A stretch of 64,000 nt of DNA. It comes from Rhizoclosmatium globosum. Taxonomy: Eukaryota; Chytridiomycota; Chytridiomycetes; Chytridiales; Chytriomycetaceae. This document shows, one piece after another, positions 11,089 to 22,674 of this stretch. The DNA is taken from assembly GCA_002104985.1 (NCBI GenBank), contig MCGO01000007.1, positions 434,001 through 498,000 on the forward strand, in the 5' to 3' direction. The notes beneath the pieces are model-generated. The model searched no databases. It was given only the letters and a program-made list of their open reading frames with translations, and was not told the DNA's origin. Position 1 is the first letter of the stretch. Every line of letters starts with the position of its first letter. The position numbers were made by a program, and so were the translations under genes.

Positions 11089-13151
11089 ATGAGCGCTGAC
11101 AAACCTCCCTCTGCCGCTCCAATCGGCCTGGCCTCCACCGTAAAAGCTCTTGGAATCTCGCAGGATGTATTCCACGCAGATAAGGTCAGTCCATCAACCA
11201 AAACACCTTCGGATATCCCCGGAATAACACACTTTGACTCATGCCTCACAAACTACAAACAGCATCTCGAAGAACGACGTACCAAAATAGTTGCAACCCT
11301 TGGCCCTGCGTCTATCCCCAAAATCCGAGACCTGATCTTCGCAGGCGTGAACGTGTTCCGTCTCAACTTTTCACACGTTACCGATCCAGAATCCCAACGC
11401 CCCATCATCGATACTATTCGCAGAGAAAGTGCGTCACTTGGGCTTCCTGTTGCTATACTGGGGACTTGTGTGGACCCAAGATCAGATGTAACACATTTGC
11501 ACCGAATCCATCAATTCAGCTTGTGCCTGGGGAGTCTGTCCGTTTTCTGTACTCTTCTGAACCAGGTACTCATTTGCATTTGGATTATAACTCGTCTTAA
11601 TTTGTAATGTGGAAAAACAAAAGGAACGGATGGAGTCATCACAACCTCAATCTCCCAGATTGTCGGTGTGATTGAGATCGGACACCGTATTCTACTCAAT
11701 GACGGAAGCTTGAAACTCGTTGTTACTGAACGCGTGTCGAAGGATGAAGTTATCTGTAAAGTTGTTGTTGGAGGAGAACTCAAAGCCAAGAAGGGAATCA
11801 ACGTCCCAGATATGGCGATTGCTATGCCAGCATTGACTGAAAAGGATGGAAAAGATGCTCATTTCATGTACCGCATGAGACTCGACTATGTTGCCCTCTC
11901 GTTCGTCCAACGCCCGCAAGATGTTCAAGACCTCCTGAACCTGTTTGAGGTCTGTAAGAAAGAAGAAGCCGAAGCTCTTGCTGCTGGAAAACCTCTTTTC
12001 GAGTCTGGTGTTCCTGCTGATGACTTGGAGGAAGAATGGAGACCCCACATAATTGCCAAAATTGAAACGCCACACTCTTTAGACATAATCGACGAAATTA
12101 TCCATATCGCGGATGGAATCATGGTTGCTCGAGGGGATTTGGGAGTTGAATGCACCCTGGAACAAGTTCCTTTGATCCAAAAGACATTGATTCGTAAGAC
12201 AAATGCAGTTGATAAGCCAGTCATTACTGCCACACAAATGCTTGAGTCCATGATTAATTGTCCTGTACCTACGCGTGCTGAAGTCTCTGATGTTGCGAAT
12301 GCCGTGTTCGATGGAACTGACGCGGTTATGCTCTCTGCTGAGTGTGCTACTGGAGACTTTCCTCTTGAGACTGTAGCGATGATGTCCTCAATCTGTAGAA
12401 ATGCTGAAGCAGGTGCTCGATTGTTGAACAAGGGAACCTCAATGCAGTTGTACAAGAGAGACAAAATCGACGTCTTTTATGGAACGAATCACCATATCTC
12501 TCAGTTTGCACACTGCATCGCTGATGCGGCTGTCGCTGCGTCATCTGAGGTATGAATTCCGTTTTATCAAAACTAATGATTTATGTTAATGATCAGGCGT
12601 CTGCAAAAGCCATGATTGTTTTCACTACCACATCTGAAATGCCAATCTTTTGCTCTAAACGAAGGCCTCCACTTCCCATCATCGCCGTTACTCCAACTGC
12701 ATCGATTTACCGCCGCCTCGCTCTTTTCTATGGCATTCACCCAGTTCTCTCTAATGGTTTGAAAATCGCCACAGCATCTGGTTCCGTTTCGAAGCTTCGC
12801 CGTCATGAACCCGAAATTCCAGTTGTCCCCCAACAGAATCACTATGATGGAAACGAGCCCATCATCACTCCACGCCTGAGAAACTCTGACGCAATCTTGG
12901 CTCTCACTGAAAAAGACATTTTGGAAAGCCCAAGTGCAAAGAAAACAAGTTTGGTGTTGGGAGACGCGGTATGTTATTGTGCTGGATTCCACGGCCCGTT
13001 CCCTGGTTTATCAAACACAATCAAAATGTCAATTTTTGGAGACGCTATGCGGTCTGAAAGGGCGCAATTGAATTGGAGTCAGAGTCTCTCAAGATTGAGT
13101 TTGGGAGCTCGGTTGAATAGTCTTGGAGACCGATTGAATAAGGAAGCGTGA
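11089..13151 (+). CDS. Pyruvate kinase
   Basis: Exons 11089-11565, 11624-12549 and 12597-13151, about 650 residues. Makes ATP and pyruvate from phosphoenolpyruvate and ADP in glycolysis. Visible family signatures: [12 protein letters not shown] near the N-terminus, Asn-Phe-Ser-His, Gly-Pro-Lys-Ile-Arg, the active-site [15 protein letters not shown] and the Thr-Gln-Met-Leu-Glu-Ser-Met helix. The frame breaks once at the GGGG run at 11460-11463; a fifth G restores Leu-Gly-Asp-Leu-Cys-Gly-Pro-Lys. The protein is longer than the usual ~500 residues, with an N-terminal extension and an extended C-terminal domain. The frame is open upstream of the ATG, so a longer N-terminus is possible. Confidence 0.92.
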
Positions 13152-13202
13152 TATTCTCAAATTTGAAACATTGGAATTAAAGGCAGTAGTATCATTTTTT
13201 AT

Positions 13203-14794
13203 TCATCTTCTTTCGTTCCGTTCAGATGGTCTAGAGCGGTCATCTCTGTCTCCGCTACGACGGTTATCCCTGTCCCTGTCCCGGTCAGAATCATCATATC
13301 GACGACCATAATCAGATCTTCGCTCATTGTTATAACTTTGAGATTCATACGAGCGACCGTCACGTCTGTCGTCATATTTTCTCCAGTCAGATCCATCCCT
13401 CCTATCATAGTCTCTACTTCGGCTAAAATTATCGTCCCTGCTGTCAGACGGTTTCCGATCATTGAAGCTTTTGTCCACACCCCTATCCGCTTCTCCACCA
13501 TATCTACCGGAATCGCGACCGCGCCTATCGTCTTCATATTTTGACGCGTATTTGGAGTCTCGGTCAGGGCGAGAATCAAGGTCATCTGGTCTACGTTTTG
13601 AGTCAGGGTAATTCTCTGTGAGAAAAATTACGTTAGATATTAGTTCAGAAACATGGTGCCAAACTTACTTGAGTTTCTTTCAGGAATTGGCGATGGAGAA
13701 CGTGAAGAATCTGAAGGGGATGGACTTTTTCTGGAATCACGACGTCCTTCATCGCCCTCTTTCTCATGCTTCGAAGACTTCTTTGCTTTCTTCTCTTTCT
13801 TATGCTTCTTTTCCTTTTTCTGTTTCTTTTCCTTCTTGGCTTTTTTCTCCTCTCGTTCTTCCTCAGCAAGGAAATCGCGCATAGGATCCTCCATTTCGAA
13901 CTCAAGCTCCCTCAGACGTTCCTTGATTTCTTTTTCACTGAGCCCTTGCGCTTCCCACTGACGAATGGCATGACTGTGATCCTTATTGCCTCTGGAATCC
14001 CCACGTTGCTGTGACGCAGAAAACGAGGAGGAATTCGCAGCTTGATGACCCACTCCAATTCCCTTCTGAATCAGAATACCCTCTCGTTCAGCCTCCAGCT
14101 TCTCGTCTTCATCCATCAAATGATAAGGGAGCACCATCAACCGCATTTTCCTCTCAGCTTTAACACGCTCCTCGCGTTCTTCCTCCGTCTCGTTCTTGGG
14201 AATACGTGCGCTTCTGTAATCTTTGACGTGATCCACACGGAGGGTTCTTCCAACAAGAGTTATCCCATTGAAGTTGTCGACTGCGAGGACTGTGCTCCGT
14301 TGGTCTTCATATGCGAGGAAACAGAATCCTTTGGACTTTCCGGTTTCTTTATCACGAATTAGGTTTATGTCGACGATTTCGCCCCATCTGTTGTTTTGGT
14401 GTTTAACGTCGAGTTTGAAGACGATTGGCAGTAGTACTCACTGTGAAAATACGACAATGATATCGCCTTCAGAAAGGTGGAAGGGAAGGCCTCCGATGTA
14501 AATGTAAGCTGAGTGCTAAAGCTGTTTGTTAGTTGCTTAATGATCTAGTTCAAGCATCATACCGCGAAGTCTGCGTGCCAAGATCCTCTCTCTGTCAAGT
14601 CTCTATCCAGTTCTTGCTGGTTGAGCTTTTGGATCGCTTTGATGTTGCTGTGAATGAGGGTGTAAGTAGAGGTTTGCGCAGTTCAAGTAAGATGAGGGAC
14701 GAATAACAGTTGAAAAGAACTATGTCCTTTAGACACGTTCTCGAAATAAGATCTTGATGTGGTAGAAAGTGGAGAGTCGAGTTGCTTACTTCAT
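13203..14794 (-). CDS. IST3: Ist3/RBMX2-like splicing factor (RES complex)
   Basis: Exons 14794-14790, 14647-14563, 14515-14442, 14387-13669 and 13615-13203 give 431 residues in unbroken frame. The first exon holds only the ATG and two bases. The single RRM carries the RBMX2/Ist3 signatures: Ile-Tyr-Ile-Gly-Gly-Leu-Pro, Glu-Gly-Asp-Ile-Ile, Gly-Lys-Ser-Lys-Gly-Phe-Cys-Phe and Asp-Gln-Arg-Ser-Thr-Val-Leu-Ala-Val-Asp-Asn-Phe-Asn-Gly. A Lys-rich stretch, then an Arg/Asp/Ser-rich tail, follow. In yeast, Ist3 works with Bud13 and Pml1 in the spliceosomal RES complex for splicing and pre-mRNA retention. The C-terminal extension is much longer than in yeast and closer to metazoan RBMX2. Confidence 0.9.
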
Positions 14795-14840
14795 TCGGTT
14801 TGAGGAAACAAAACACAACTTAAGATGGAAATCAGAAGAA

Positions 14841-15334
14841 TTATTTATTACTTGACGGTATAACTTGAAAATCAGTTCCCATTTGCTTGTGTAGCTTGCC
14901 ATGCTCCAATTGCAAACCCATTCGATATGCATGATCGTCCCCTTGCCGTTCAACATAGTCTGCATCTACCACCTCGCCACATTTGGAACATTTCTTGTCT
15001 TTCATTCTGAAGCAGCATAAGAGTCCGCAGCTATAACGCAAATGTTGCGAAAGGAGATCAGTTTCGTCAAGAACTACTCAACTTCTGATACTCACGGGAA
15101 ACATAGTATACCCACCACATACGCAGAGACACTGAAGTAAGGTTCTCCCCATGAATGTCTGCAATTCTGGACGGGAATTGGCAGTTGCTCGGCGAGTAAG
15201 ACTGCATCACTACCACTGTCAGAGGCTGCAGGATAAGGCGGTGGATCACCGTAAGGGAGCTGTTTTATAAGCAGTCAGAGGAACCATTTATGTGTCGTGC
15301 TTACATTGATAGTCTGTCCGTCAAGGGTGGACAT
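14841..15334 (-). CDS. BRI3-like small membrane protein
   Basis: Exons 15334-15305, 15259-15096 and 15030-14841 give 127 residues. A Pro-rich N-terminus (Pro-Pro-Pro-Tyr) is followed by a hydrophobic segment ending Phe-Pro-Cys-Gly-Leu-Leu-Cys-Cys-Phe, then Lys-Lys-Cys-Ser-Lys-Cys-Gly. This order (Pro-rich start, one membrane segment with Gly-Leu-Leu-Cys-Cys, Cys-x2-Cys-Gly) matches brain protein I3 (BRI3) and relatives, lysosomal/endomembrane proteins of unclear role. The charged tail after the Cys pair is longer than in animal BRI3. It lies head-to-tail 46 bp upstream of the Ist3 gene. Confidence 0.65.
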
Positions 15335-15811
15335 GTTTGGAATTGGTTTCCGAATTTAGACAGAATCGGAAAGAACAGAAGTTCCGTGTAGTCCTCTAAT
15401 ATCGAACTATAAATGTTCAAAAAGCTCTTCATATAGACTCCTTTTTGCAGGCAATTAACCTGCATAACGCTTCTGAAAACCAAACGTCTGAGTCATGATA
15501 CGCCATCAGCCATCAGCCATCAATTTGTTCTCCACTGATTTATTGAGTTAGTCTCGTGCAGTAATTCCAACCCATGCAGACATAGGGCCTCAGAAATTCT
15601 CAGAAAAATCGTGAGTGTCATGTCCTTCCCTCCACCATCCGTCCATCCTGAACGTAAGGAGCATCATGCATCACAACCAAGAACTGCGTATTACTGTATA
15701 AGCGCCTATGTGGTAATTGGATGTGCTCTGCTTGCTGTCGGATAGATCGTCCCGCATCCCCAACACTCAGACGTCGTGACCTTATAACTAATCATATTCC
15801 TTTATTAGAAA
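15335..15811. other. Divergent intergenic region
   Basis: Lies between the leftward BRI3-like gene and the rightward eL22 gene and should hold both promoters. I see no gene; short frames on both strands lack any domain. Confidence 0.4.
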
Positions 15812-16517
15812 ATGGCCCCAGTCGTTAGTATTCCTGCCTCTTCCTCTGACATGCACTCCATCCCTTCTGCGGATTGACTGTTTGGTTCTCTCGATGTGTT
15901 GCCTTTCATTCCAATTTGCACTTTTGCGTTGTAAACTGTAGTCTTCGAACGTTCTCTTCCAGGAACTAGTAGAAATTTGCAGTTTTTGCGACTCATAGTG
16001 GTAATTCAAAGAAAGCAAATACTGAGTAGCACCAAACTTCAAAACGTTTGCTCACCTGATCATCATGCTCACGTTAAGTGGCTGGATCAACCGAGTAGCC
16101 CTTTTGTTTGCTCGCCTTTTGCTTCTCTTTGAATCCGTTGAGTTCTGACATTTTTTGATTCTGTAGAAGAAGTCCGTTCCAGTCAAGTACACTGTTGATG
16201 CCTCCAAGCCAGCCGGAGACTCCATCTTCGACACTGCTGCCTTCGAGAAGTACATCCACGACCGTATCAAGGTTGATGGCCGTACCAACAACCTCGGAAG
16301 CGTCATCGCCATTGCCCGTAACGGAGCTACCTTGACCATCACCACTGCCCCAGGTACCATCGCCAAGAGATACGTCAAGTACCTCACCAAGAAGTACCTC
16401 AAGAAGACCATTGTCTCTGAGTGGATCCGTGTCGTTGCCGTCTCCAAGACTGGTTACGAGCTCCGTTACCGCTCCAACAACATCGCCGATGACGATGAGG
16501 AGGAGGACGAGGAGTAA
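15812..16517 (+). CDS. RPL22: 60S ribosomal protein eL22
   Basis: Exon 1 (15812-15823) encodes only Met-Ala-Pro-Val; exon 2 (16167-16517) encodes the rest, 120 residues in all. The sequence has eL22 signatures: Lys-Tyr-Thr-Val-Asp near the start, Ile-x-Val-Asp-Gly-Arg-Thr-Asn-Asn-Leu, Arg-Tyr-x-Lys-Tyr-Leu-Thr-Lys-Lys-Tyr-Leu-Lys-Lys and an acidic Asp/Glu tail. The 343-nt intron after a tiny first exon is by far the longest among well-supported introns here, a pattern common in fungal ribosomal protein genes. I searched the intron for box C/D snoRNA motifs on the sense strand and found none. Confidence 0.9.
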
Positions 16518-16720
16518 ATCATTGGATTTGCGTCTTCATTTCTATTAAAACTCTGGGGTCGACCTCCAATTTGGTTGTTCAATAAATCAAGGAGGGTTCT
16601 TTCTTCGATAGTATACACATTGTTCAATACATACATTTCAGCCATTTATTTCTGTAATCCGTGTAGTATGGTTGGCGAGAAACAGATGAATTGTGAAAAG
16701 TCTCCACAACAAACCCCACC

Positions 16721-19700
16721 ATGGACAAGCTAATCAACAAGCTCGTCGTCACCAAACTAAAGGATATGATCAAAGCAATTCGAGCTGCGAAAACGGCAGC
16801 AGACGAACGAGCTGTGATAGCCAAAGAGTCGGCATTCATTCGAACTGCCATCAAGGAAGAAACCATTGAGACTCGATACATCAATGTGCAGAAGCTGCTG
16901 TATATTCATATGCTCGGATATCCTGCTCATTTTGGGCAGATTGAGTGTTTGAAGTTGGGTATGTCACAAGATATAATGAGCAGAGAGGTCAAATTGACGT
17001 TTAAGATCATGGCGGCCTCTACTCCCTGCTGCTCGCATTAATTAGCAAAGTACTTATCTCTATTTAATTAGTCGCTTCTCCCAAGTATGCGGACAAACGC
17101 CTTGGATATCTTGGGATTATGTTGCTCATGGATGAAAACCAAGAGACTTTGACTCTCGTGACCAACTGTCTTCAAAAGTGAGCTCTCATGGATGTTGCCG
17201 TTGTTGCTGAACTCGCTGACAATTGAAAATGCATAGTGATATGAACAACTCGAACGTTTTTATTGCAGGATTGGCTCTCACAACACTGGGGAACATTTCA
17301 TCGCCCGAAATGGCTCGAGACCTATGTGCAGACGTAGAAAAGATGCTCGGAAGTCCTAATGCGTATATCCGAAAGAAGGTGAAAGGGTTCTTCTATGCTG
17401 CGTTCATTCAACTGGCAAACAATAACAGGCCGCCTTATGCGCAATACGAATCATCAAAAAAGTTCCTGACTTGATTGAGAACTTTCTCGAGAAAGCCAAA
17501 GATATGCTCCGAGAATCGAATGAATCCTCTCTCCTCACTGGAATCTCACTCGAAATTGAAATGAGCAAACTGAATCCTGACTACGTGATCCCACAACTGA
17601 AAGAACAAGTTCCCGCACTCGTCAAACGTTTGAAAAACTTGATCACAACTGGGTTTAGTCCTGAACATGACGTCGGCGGAGTCACAGATCCCTTCCTCCA
17701 AACCAAAATCCTGCGTCTCCTGAGAATTCTGGGCGCGAATGATCCTCGCTCGTCAGAGCTCATGAATGATGTTCTTTCTCAAGTCGCGACTACCACTGAA
17801 TCCTCCAAAAACGTCGGTAACGCTGTGCTCTACGAAGCCGTTCTCACAATTATGGGAATTGAAGCTGAGCATGCAGTCAAGGTGCTTGCAATCAACATTC
17901 TTGGAAAGTTTTTGAGTAACCCAGACAACAATATTCGTTATGTGGCTTTGACGACATTGACTCGAACGTATCATTCTAGTTTGTTGACTGCTGGTGAGGG
18001 AAACACGACATCTCTCCAAAGACATCGTGCTACTATTTTGGCCTGTTTGCGGGATGATGATTCTACTTTGCGTGCCAAAGCGCTCGATTTGTCATTCCAC
18101 CTGATAACACCTTCAACGGTGTCTGCTCTCATGAAGGATCTTCTGTCGTATTTGGAGATCAACCCAGACATTGGTCATGATGCGCGGTCGTCGCTTGGAA
18201 AGAGAATTGTTGACCATGCAGCACGATTTAGAGTCAGCAAAGTATGGGAGATGCTGGTAAATTTGCGAGTGTTGTTGCTTGCAGGAGATGCTAGAGGAAT
18301 CGATGCTGTTGTTTACAACTTTGTGAAGCTTGTGAGTGTGGCTTCAGAAGAGTTGCAAGTTACAGCAGCCAGGCGATTGTTTTGGAGCGTCGCCAAGGGT
18401 GGAGAGTTGGTTGGAATTAAGGAAGGATTTGTACTGGCAATGTGCTGGAGTTGTGGAGAGTTTGGGGACTTGGTCGTGGATTCAGGTTTCGTCACTGCAT
18501 CTGTGGAAGATGGCGACTTTGGAGGAAGTGAGGTTCCGGGAGGCGCCGCTGCACATTTTGGGACTGCTCCCAGCGAAAGAGAAGTTGTGGAATTGCTGGA
18601 GACTCTTTTGAAGGGACACTTCGCAACTGCAGTGGTCAAAGCATATGCTGTTACGGCCCTTGTAAAGCTATCAGCTCGCTTTGGAGACGATGCTGTTCTA
18701 GAGTAAGTATAAATACTTTTGAATTCTATTCTAACGAAATGCAGGCAAATCAATCAATTGATTGCAAAACATCAAGTTAATATGGATGTCGAAATCCAAG
18801 CCCGCGCTGTAGAATTCAACGCTATCTCGGGGTTAGAACTTGAAGTGAAGTCAGGCCTTCTTGAAAGGATGCCGGTTTTGGAAGTCGCTGTCAAGGAAGA
18901 AGAAGTGAAGGGAACTGGCGAGACTTTGGTTGCCGAGTCTCTGCGAAACTCGACGTCTTCAATGAACGCATCTGAACCAAAACAAGCCACTCCTGCACCA
19001 AAGCCAGAAGTATCAGCTGTTCAAGATTTGTTGGGATTAGACCTCAATTTCGACTTGGGCTCTACACCAATAGCTCCAGTTGCTCCATCTGTAAGTCAAT
19101 TGTAATTTATTCTCATACTAAAAATTGGATGAAAGCAACACTTGGCTGAACTGTTCGGAGGAATTTCACTCGTTCCATCTTCAACGGATGGATCCAACAT
19201 GCCAGCTCCTATCAAACCACTTGCTGCAGACTTATTGAACAACCTGTTTTCATCGGATCCATCCGGGCCATCTCCTGCCATCCTTGCGACGGTACCCGCT
19301 GTTCAAGCTACGACTCAACAAACAATTACAACCCCAACACAAAACGGTTCTGTTTTGACCCCTCAACGGAAACTGTGTTACGAACGTGCTCGATTCCAAA
19401 TATATCTATCTCAGAAGCCCCAAACGGCGGACGGTAGTGTTGTGGATGTAGCCGCCGTCTTTGAGAACCACAGTGACGATGTGATTTCCAATCTGTCGTT
19501 CCAAGTGGCTGTTCCTAAGAGTTTGCGCCTGCACATTAATCCACCTACTTCGACTGTGATTGCTGTGGGAGATTCCGCGATGCAACAGATGCGAATTGAG
19601 AACCCAACCTTGGTGAGTAATTTTTGTAATTAAAGAACCTAGTACTCATTCTTTATTTAGACGATGATTAAACTGCGGTTAAAGATTGGTTTCACGGCTG

Positions 19701-19744
19701 GCAGTGATGGTGTTGAGGAGATTGTGGAAGTCGCAGGCTTGTGA
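16721..19744 (+). CDS. APL4: AP-1 complex large subunit gamma-adaptin
   Basis: Seven exons (16721-16958, 17072-17177, 17237-17378, 17429-18702, 18745-19090, 19136-19612, 19661-19744) give 888 residues in unbroken frame. The trunk has the family's [10 protein letters not shown] start, Gly-Tyr-Leu-Gly-Ile-Met-Leu-Leu and Ala-Leu-Thr-Thr-Leu-Gly-Asn-Ile-x-Ser-Pro-Glu-Met-Ala-Arg-Asp-Leu. A Ser/Pro-rich hinge contains Asp-Leu-Leu-Gly-Leu-Asp-like clathrin-box sequences, then the ear domain. AP-1 gathers clathrin and cargo at the trans-Golgi network and endosomes. The window also holds two genes for its sigma subunit near 51 kb. Confidence 0.93.
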
Positions 19745-19832
19745 TGCTGGCACGGCATTTGAAAGAAATAAACTATGTATACCGTTCTTCGTGAAGTTTT
19801 GTATTTACCAGTGCTAAAGGAAATAGTTATAC

Positions 19833-21126
19833 ATGACGTTCGCAAATTGTCTATTTATAACTTCTATGAACAGAGAACATTCGCAACACAGGATTGAAGG
19901 CATTGCCGGTGCCGGATTCGCAGGCTTCCTCGAATTATTTCTGTTTCACCCTGTTGATACGATATCAAGTGAGTGCATAAGATGGATTGAACGTTGGTTT
20001 GAACCTAATCAGAAACAACCTAGAACGCCTCATCAACGACCGATCAAGACAACTTTCTAGGGCTTCACTGAGACAAGTAATCTTTAAGGATGCAGCCGGA
20101 AAGGGTCTCGCGGCCGAGATCTCCTCACTGTATCCGGCGTTCCAATATGCAGTAGCCTACAAGATTCTGCAGAGGTGCGTGACCTGTATGAGTATAATCA
20201 GTGAGAGAATAGACTTCGTTGGACAGTTGTCTGGTGACTGGCAGCTGTTGAAAGGGTCTGGTTACATAATGAAGACCGAACGCAGATTGTGAAATACGGA
20301 AACTATTGGACACAGACTTCGAGACAGCAGGATGAAAAACGATTTGGAAACTGGTTAATATCAAAGTATTAAACTCAGCGTCAGGTCGTTACAGTTCGGA
20401 ATCCACCCCATCATAAACTCATACGTCCGAGAGAATCATGAGTCTTCCTTCCGGGCAGCAGTGGGAGATCGATGGATGCGGACCACAATTGCAGGGGTTT
20501 CTGGAGTTGCTATTGGTATCACAGAAGTGCTCCTCCTTCCCTTGGATGCGTTGAAAGTAAAAGGACAAACTGGTGTGCGAGTAATGGCAGCAGGAGGTAC
20601 GATTATTCAACTTCACGAGAATTCACTGACAAATGTTCAAATAGGATCCCTGGACCCTTCTCTCTCAGCCTCGGAATACCGTCGCTCAACAAAACGAAGC
20701 CTCTATCAAAACCCACGACTGTTGCTAAATCTCTACCGCGGGGCCTCATGGACAGCAGCACGAAATTCAGTGGGGACGTTTGCACTCTTTGGAACCTCAA
20801 CATTTATCAAAGACCAAGTTTTTAACCTCTATGATCCTGCCTCTCCACCACCTTCACTATTTCACCATTTTACTGCGTCACTGTCAGGTGCATGTGCATC
20901 AATCATCGTCGCCGCACCTGTGGATGTGATCAAAGTTCGTTTGCAAGCTACGAGTCTGAACGAAAAAGGCGTTTCTGGATTTGTTGTGTTGCGGGAATTA
21001 ATACAGAAGGAAGGATGGGGTGCACTGACGAAGGGAATAGTTCCTAAACTATTGGCGTCGGCACCCAAAGTGACATTTTCGTTTACCGTTGCACAGTGGT
21101 TGGCTGAATGGTTTAATCGAAGTTAA
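19833..21126 (+). CDS. GGC1: Mitochondrial carrier, GTP/GDP carrier (Ggc1)-like
   Basis: The N-terminal repeat has Gly-Ala-Gly-Phe-Ala-Gly then Phe-His-Pro-Val-Asp-Thr-Ile-Ser, the carrier signature Pro-x-Asp; Tyr-Pro-Ala-Phe-x-Tyr-Ala-Val-Ala-Tyr-Lys-Ile-Leu-Gln-Arg closes it. Repeats two (Leu-Leu-Pro-Leu-Asp-Ala-Leu-Lys) and three (Ala-Ala-Pro-Val-Asp-Val-Ile-Lys) lie in the long exon from about 20380 to 21126. The Ser-Lys after Asp-Thr-Ile and the Trp-Thr-Ala-Ala-Arg-Asn resemble yeast Ggc1, which exchanges GTP and GDP across the inner mitochondrial membrane. Introns at about 19970 and 20176 do not join in frame as they stand; one extra base at each would fix this. Confidence 0.75.
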
Positions 21127-21350
21127 GCGATATCTCACTTCACATATAGAATATATCAATAAGTCTTTCGTTATTGTTGCCCAAACTTGACCATTTTTAA
21201 TTTTGAAGTTCTGCTTGCTTGGTGAAGAAATAGCGCACTTCTCCGTGTTCTCTTTCTGATTCTACTAAGGTTCCGCTGAAAATAGATGTATAAAGGTTTC
21301 TGAGACACTTCAGTGTGGTTTGGAATAACGAACGCATTAGCAGCCGCTCA

Positions 21351-22143
21351 AATGGCACACATTGTCAACTTAGACCAAAATGCAATCAATTCATTACTTC
21401 AGGCGCACAATAATTTTCGCAGTGGCCGAGGGTTGCCAGCACTCAAGTGGAACTCACAGATTGCCAACCAAGCAGCTGGTTGTACGTTACCAAGTGAATC
21501 CGTAATTCAATTATAGTCTTACTAAGCTGCATATAATATTAGGGGTTGGGAACTCAATGAAGTACGAAAATATGATGGCACAGCCTAACCCACATGGCCA
21601 GACTCAGGGAGTTGGACAAAACATAGCGTGGAATTTTCAGTCCATTCCTTTCCCATCCTCCGATTCCCAACTTCCCTACTCGGGTCTTGTCAAACTATGG
21701 AATGATGAGACGGTGCCTATGCAGCCAGGAACATACAACCACGTTTCACAGGTATGTGAATTACGCGAGTATTGTTTAGCTGACAAGGTTTGGTAGGTTC
21801 TCTGGGGATCTACGACGGATGTGGGCTGTAGCGTTGGAGTTGGGCCAAATCCAAAGACTCCAAGCAACACTGCATACAACTACAACGTCATTCTAGTATG
21901 CGACTATTTCCCCCAGGAAACGTGGTAGGCCAGCAGTGGAATACTGTCACAACTGGGAAAACTCCCCCAAACAATGCAAATCCAAATCCAAACACTCCTA
22001 AGCCAGTCCCAGCCACAGGAAAACTTGTAACCATGGACCAAAATGCAATTAATTCTCTTCTTCAAGCTCACAATGTCTTCCGCGCGGGAAAGAAAATGCC
22101 ACCACTAAAGTGGAACCCAAACATCGCAAATCAGGCTGCATAA
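21351..22143 (+). CDS. CAP-superfamily (SCP/PR-1) secreted protein, truncated in its second domain
   Basis: Exons 21351-21481, 21543-21751 and 21797-22143 give 228 residues. Domain 1 is complete: Ala-His-Asn-x-Phe-Arg helix, Gly-Gln-Asn-Ile-Ala-Trp, a His in the Tyr-Asn-His-Val-Ser-Gln helix and Val-Cys-Asp-Tyr-x-Pro-Pro-Gly-Asn near the end. A Pro/Asn linker leads into a second copy that stops at TAA 22141-22143. The sequence just upstream of the chosen ATG (Asn-Ala-Leu-Ala-Ala-Ala-Gln) looks like the end of a signal peptide, so a short upstream exon probably exists. CAP proteins are extracellular and bind sterols or lipids in several fungi. Confidence 0.7.
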
Positions 22144-22644
22144 TGTAAGCATTCAATATCATCCTGAAGGGAATTTAAGATATTGAATTAGGGGCCGCAC
22201 ATTCATCCATGTATCAATTCTTCCAAGCAACTGATGGTGACAAAATTAGTCCACAACACGGAATGCACAACGGGTTAGGACAAAATATTGCCTGACAATA
22301 CCAAAATACTGCATTTTATACTTCTGCAACTTCGCTACCTTTATCTAGCCTGGTGGGCCGATGGAATTCTGAGAATATCCCAACAACTCCTGGGACATAT
22401 AATCAAGCCACTCAGGTACACGCATAAGAGACATTTTATCTCTTCATAGTAACTGACATGCAAATAGGTTCTTTGGGGATCTACCACTGAAGTTAGATGT
22501 GCTGTTGTTGTTGGTCCCAACCCAAAACCAGTGAGCAATTCCATTTACAATAACGATTTGATTCTTGTGTGTGACTATTACCCACCTGGAAATATTGTGG
22601 GAAAGCAATGGAACACCGTGTCATCCCAACCATATTATGGTTAG
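22144..22644 (+). pseudogene. Remainder of the second CAP domain, nonsense-mutated
   Basis: The second domain continues with the same exon layout as the first (about 22192-22414 and 22469-22644). It ends with the same Val-Cys-Asp-Tyr-x-Pro-Pro-Gly-Asn block. Two nonsense codons break it: TAA at 22141 where copy 1 has a Gly codon, and TGA near 22294 where copy 1 has TGG (Trp) after Gly-Gln-Asn-Ile-Ala. Both lie in the reading frame set by alignment to copy 1, so an indel cannot explain them. The gene's original stop is probably TAG at 22642-22644, 30 bp from the convergent zinc-family gene. Confidence 0.7.
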
Positions 22645-22674
22645 CGATTTATTTTTCATAGAATAAAGTCTGCA

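Noticed and set aside
15824..16166. A snoRNA hosted in the long eL22 intron
   Set aside because: No box C/D pair on the sense strand; an ATGATGA-like sequence occurs only on the antisense strand without a matching box D.
20176..20370. Ultra-short introns of 25-27 nt in the mitochondrial carrier that would restore frame
   Set aside because: GT...AG pairs of this size occur by chance, and all well-supported introns here are at least 42 nt. One-base assembly deletions explain the same breaks and many others.
21351..22644. UGA read as tryptophan, since copy 1 has TGG where copy 2 has TGA
   Set aside because: TGA serves as an ordinary stop in several clear genes here (for example pyruvate kinase and gamma-adaptin), so a nonsense mutation is simpler.
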